Positions 21,150 to 22,478 of a stretch of DNA of 22,478 nt are shown piece by piece; position 1 is the first letter of the stretch, and every line of letters begins with the position of its first letter. A model generated the notes under the pieces. It saw only the letters and a list, made by a program, of their open reading frames with translations. It was not told where the DNA came from and searched no databases. The DNA lies in the NCBI GenBank assembly GCA_937875605.1, contig CALLXZ010000313.1, positions 1-22,478 on the forward strand. Reading direction: 5' to 3'. This DNA is from an uncultured Moheibacter sp. (GTDB lineage: Bacteria; Bacteroidota; Bacteroidia; Flavobacteriales; Weeksellaceae). A program made the translations under genes and the position numbers.

Positions 21150-22334
21150 TTAGAATTGATAACCTGTCCAGCTAAATGCAGAAGTATTGGCTCCTGTGTT
21201 TCCTGATACTACATTTACAGTAGCATTATTTGCTCCCACTTTAATATCTGCGGCATCAACGTTTCCTGAAACAGATACGGAAATGTTTGTGCTTCCCATA
21301 GCATCTCCTAAAGAGTCTGTACAATCAACGAAATCTCCGGCGATAGTAGAGTTTGCTCCCCAAATTACCAAAGCATTTGTAATCGTTGCACCACTACCTC
21401 TTCTGATTTTAAAAATATCGGAAAATTCAACTGCTGCATTGTTAACAATTGTAAGACCGTTTACTGTAGGGTTTGACTGACCTGTTTGTCCCGGTGCTAA
21501 ACCATCAAGGTTTCCGTCTGCTTCGATTCCACGAGGATCGGAAGATACTGAATTATATCCTTCTTCTCTAATTGCGTAAGCATTTGTGATGGTTCCGTTA
21601 TATCCTTGTGTCCAGTCTATCAAGTCATCCGTAGAGTTTACAACCAATAAATTGGTAACATCCACTGATCCACCAAAGAATTCAATTGTATCATCATCGT
21701 TATTAAAAACTGCAATATTATTAATTGTAGTTCCTTTTCCTACCCCATAAAGTGTAAGTCCGTTAAATTCTTTTTCATCATTGATTCTTGCTCCTGAATA
21801 CTCAATAATGACGTGAGAAAGAACTCCTGAATTATCATTCGTGTTATCTCCTCCATAAAAGAAGTCAACAACCTCTGTTACAGCTGATCCACCTCCACTC
21901 AATGGCGCATATCCCATAATCATAATTCCACCCCAGTCACCTGCAGCTGGAGATGAAGCATTTGATGTAAATCTAATCGGTGCTGCAGCTGTTCCCTGAG
22001 CATCAATTTTTGCTCCTTGCTCAACTGCTAAATAAACATTAGATCCTCCTGCAACTGCTTTGAAAGTAGTTCCTGGATTTATTTTCAACGTATAAGGAGC
22101 TTGTATTACCAAATCACCTGATAACACATAGTCTCCGGCTGGTAATTCGATATTTGCTCCAATTTTTCCTTTTAAAGCAGAAACATTAAAATCAGGGTCA
22201 TTCAATGAAGTAATAATCCCGTTTGCTGCTCCATCTCCATTATCTATTGGCGATTTGGAATCATCATCGCCGCTACACGCTGTAAATAAACCTGCGATAG
22301 CTGTTAGCATTAAAATTCTTTTTCCTGTGTTCAT
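21150..22334 (-). CDS. Surface lipoprotein with a right-handed beta-helix fold
   Basis: 394 residues. The leader MNTGKRILMLTAIAGLFTAC has a canonical lipobox, followed by SGDDDSK, an acidic stretch of the type linked to surface display of Bacteroidota lipoproteins. The body has short repeating strands with N/G/D turns (YTLKINPGTTFKAVAGG, AAPIRFTSNASSPAAGDWGG, GTTINNIAVFNNDDDTIEFF, VDVTNLLVVNSTDDLIDW), the look of a pectate-lyase-like parallel beta-helix. No catalytic residues can be assigned. It starts 30 bp after the stop of a probable outer-membrane receptor gene on the same strand, so a receptor/lipoprotein pair for uptake of an unknown substrate is likely. Confidence 0.75.
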   Translation of the reverse strand: MNTGKRILMLTAIAGLFTACSGDDDSKSPIDNGDGAANGIITSLNDPDFNVSALKGKIGANIELPAGDYVLSGDLVIQAPYTLKINPGTTFKAVAGGSNVYLAVEQGAKIDAQGTAAAPIRFTSNASSPAAGDWGGIMIMGYAPLSGGGSAVTEVVDFFYGGDNTNDNSGVLSHVIIEYSGARINDEKEFNGLTLYGVGKGTTINNIAVFNNDDDTIEFFGGSVDVTNLLVVNSTDDLIDWTQGYNGTITNAYAIREEGYNSVSSDPRGIEADGNLDGLAPGQTGQSNPTVNGLTIVNNAAVEFSDIFKIRRGSGATITNALVIWGANSTIAGDFVDCTDSLGDAMGSTNISVSVSGNVDAADIKVGANNATVNVVSGNTGANTSAFSWTGYQF

Positions 22335-22364
22335 AATCTCAAATATTTATTGTTTTTAAAATGT

Positions 22365-22478
22365 TTACATTGACCAACTTATTCCGAAACTAAACGTCAT
22401 TCCTTTTTTATAACTGCCCAGTAAAGTATCGGTTTTTTGTCCATTAACATTTGTCTCCTGTGTAAGTTCAAAGTCAGG
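22365..22478 (-). CDS. C-terminal end of a probable TonB-dependent outer-membrane receptor
   Basis: The last 37 codons of a gene that continues beyond the window, reading PDFELTQETNVNGQKTDTLL, then GSYKKGMTFSFGISWSM and stop. The final GMTFSFGISWSM has the alternating hydrophobic pattern of a closing beta-barrel strand. With a surface-type lipoprotein gene immediately downstream, a TonB-dependent receptor or similar barrel is the most likely identity. The fragment is too short to be certain. Confidence 0.55.
   Translation of the reverse strand, partial: PDFELTQETNVNGQKTDTLLGSYKKGMTFSFGISWSM

Noticed and set aside
1..22478. tRNA, rRNA or CRISPR arrays
   Set aside because: No cloverleaf, ribosomal sequence or regularly spaced short repeats were recognised on reading; the repeats present are long and coding.

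Overview
The window looks like the chromosome of an AT-rich member of the Flavobacteriia (Bacteroidota). The signs are three proteins with C-terminal type IX secretion (T9SS) sorting domains, many Bacteroidota-style lipoprotein signals, a probable TonB-dependent-receptor tail beside a surface lipoprotein, and TAnnTTTG-type -7 promoter elements. No rRNA, tRNA or CRISPR array was recognised. Species cannot be assigned from the sequence alone.

Positions 1-12300 (all + strand) form an accessory island: a run of eight polymorphic-toxin tip/immunity pairs. Each toxin reading frame starts with a 5'-truncated piece of the same Rhs-type module (at most IIHMNGRIYDPVLKGFMSPDN...NNPLMYTDPSGE, then a glycine-rich linker ending GGNFW-GAATGLTVSGLNHVxHK). 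It then switches abruptly to an unrelated AT-rich toxin tip, and a small immunity gene follows within 0-15 bp. The tips are: four related HExxH...E putative metallopeptidases (2-628, 1718-2479, 5068-5970, 6663-7364), one Ntox44-like domain (3193-4314), one unrecognised tip with a DUF1493-like partner (8153-8971), one probable permuted NlpC/P60-type cysteine hydrolase (9256-9885) and one alpha/beta-hydrolase (10682-11902). Seven of the eight immunity proteins carry export, lipoprotein or membrane-anchor signals, which suggests toxicity in the cell envelope. The immunity genes of the metallopeptidase tips share a C-terminus, nearly identical in DNA for two of them. These cassettes therefore have homology on both flanks, as expected for a tip-swapping reservoir. 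No full-length Rhs gene is inside the window; one may lie upstream.

Positions 12300-13140 are a scar. A 234-bp copy (about 95% identical) of the toxin/immunity junction at 5843-6076 is cut by the end of an IS1-like element, whose transposase gene is frameshifted and truncated. A 10-bp inverted repeat follows.

Positions 13143-22478 look like ordinary chromosome: a T9SS-exported metzincin protease; a DUF456 membrane protein (-); a YbdG/MscS-type mechanosensitive channel, pdxJ (vitamin B6 synthesis) and a YbfF-like esterase as a probable + strand operon; a DoxX-family membrane protein; two T9SS-sorted proteins with carbohydrate-binding-like domains (-); and a beta-helix lipoprotein downstream of the end of a probable outer-membrane receptor gene (-). 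Hairpin terminators separate these units.
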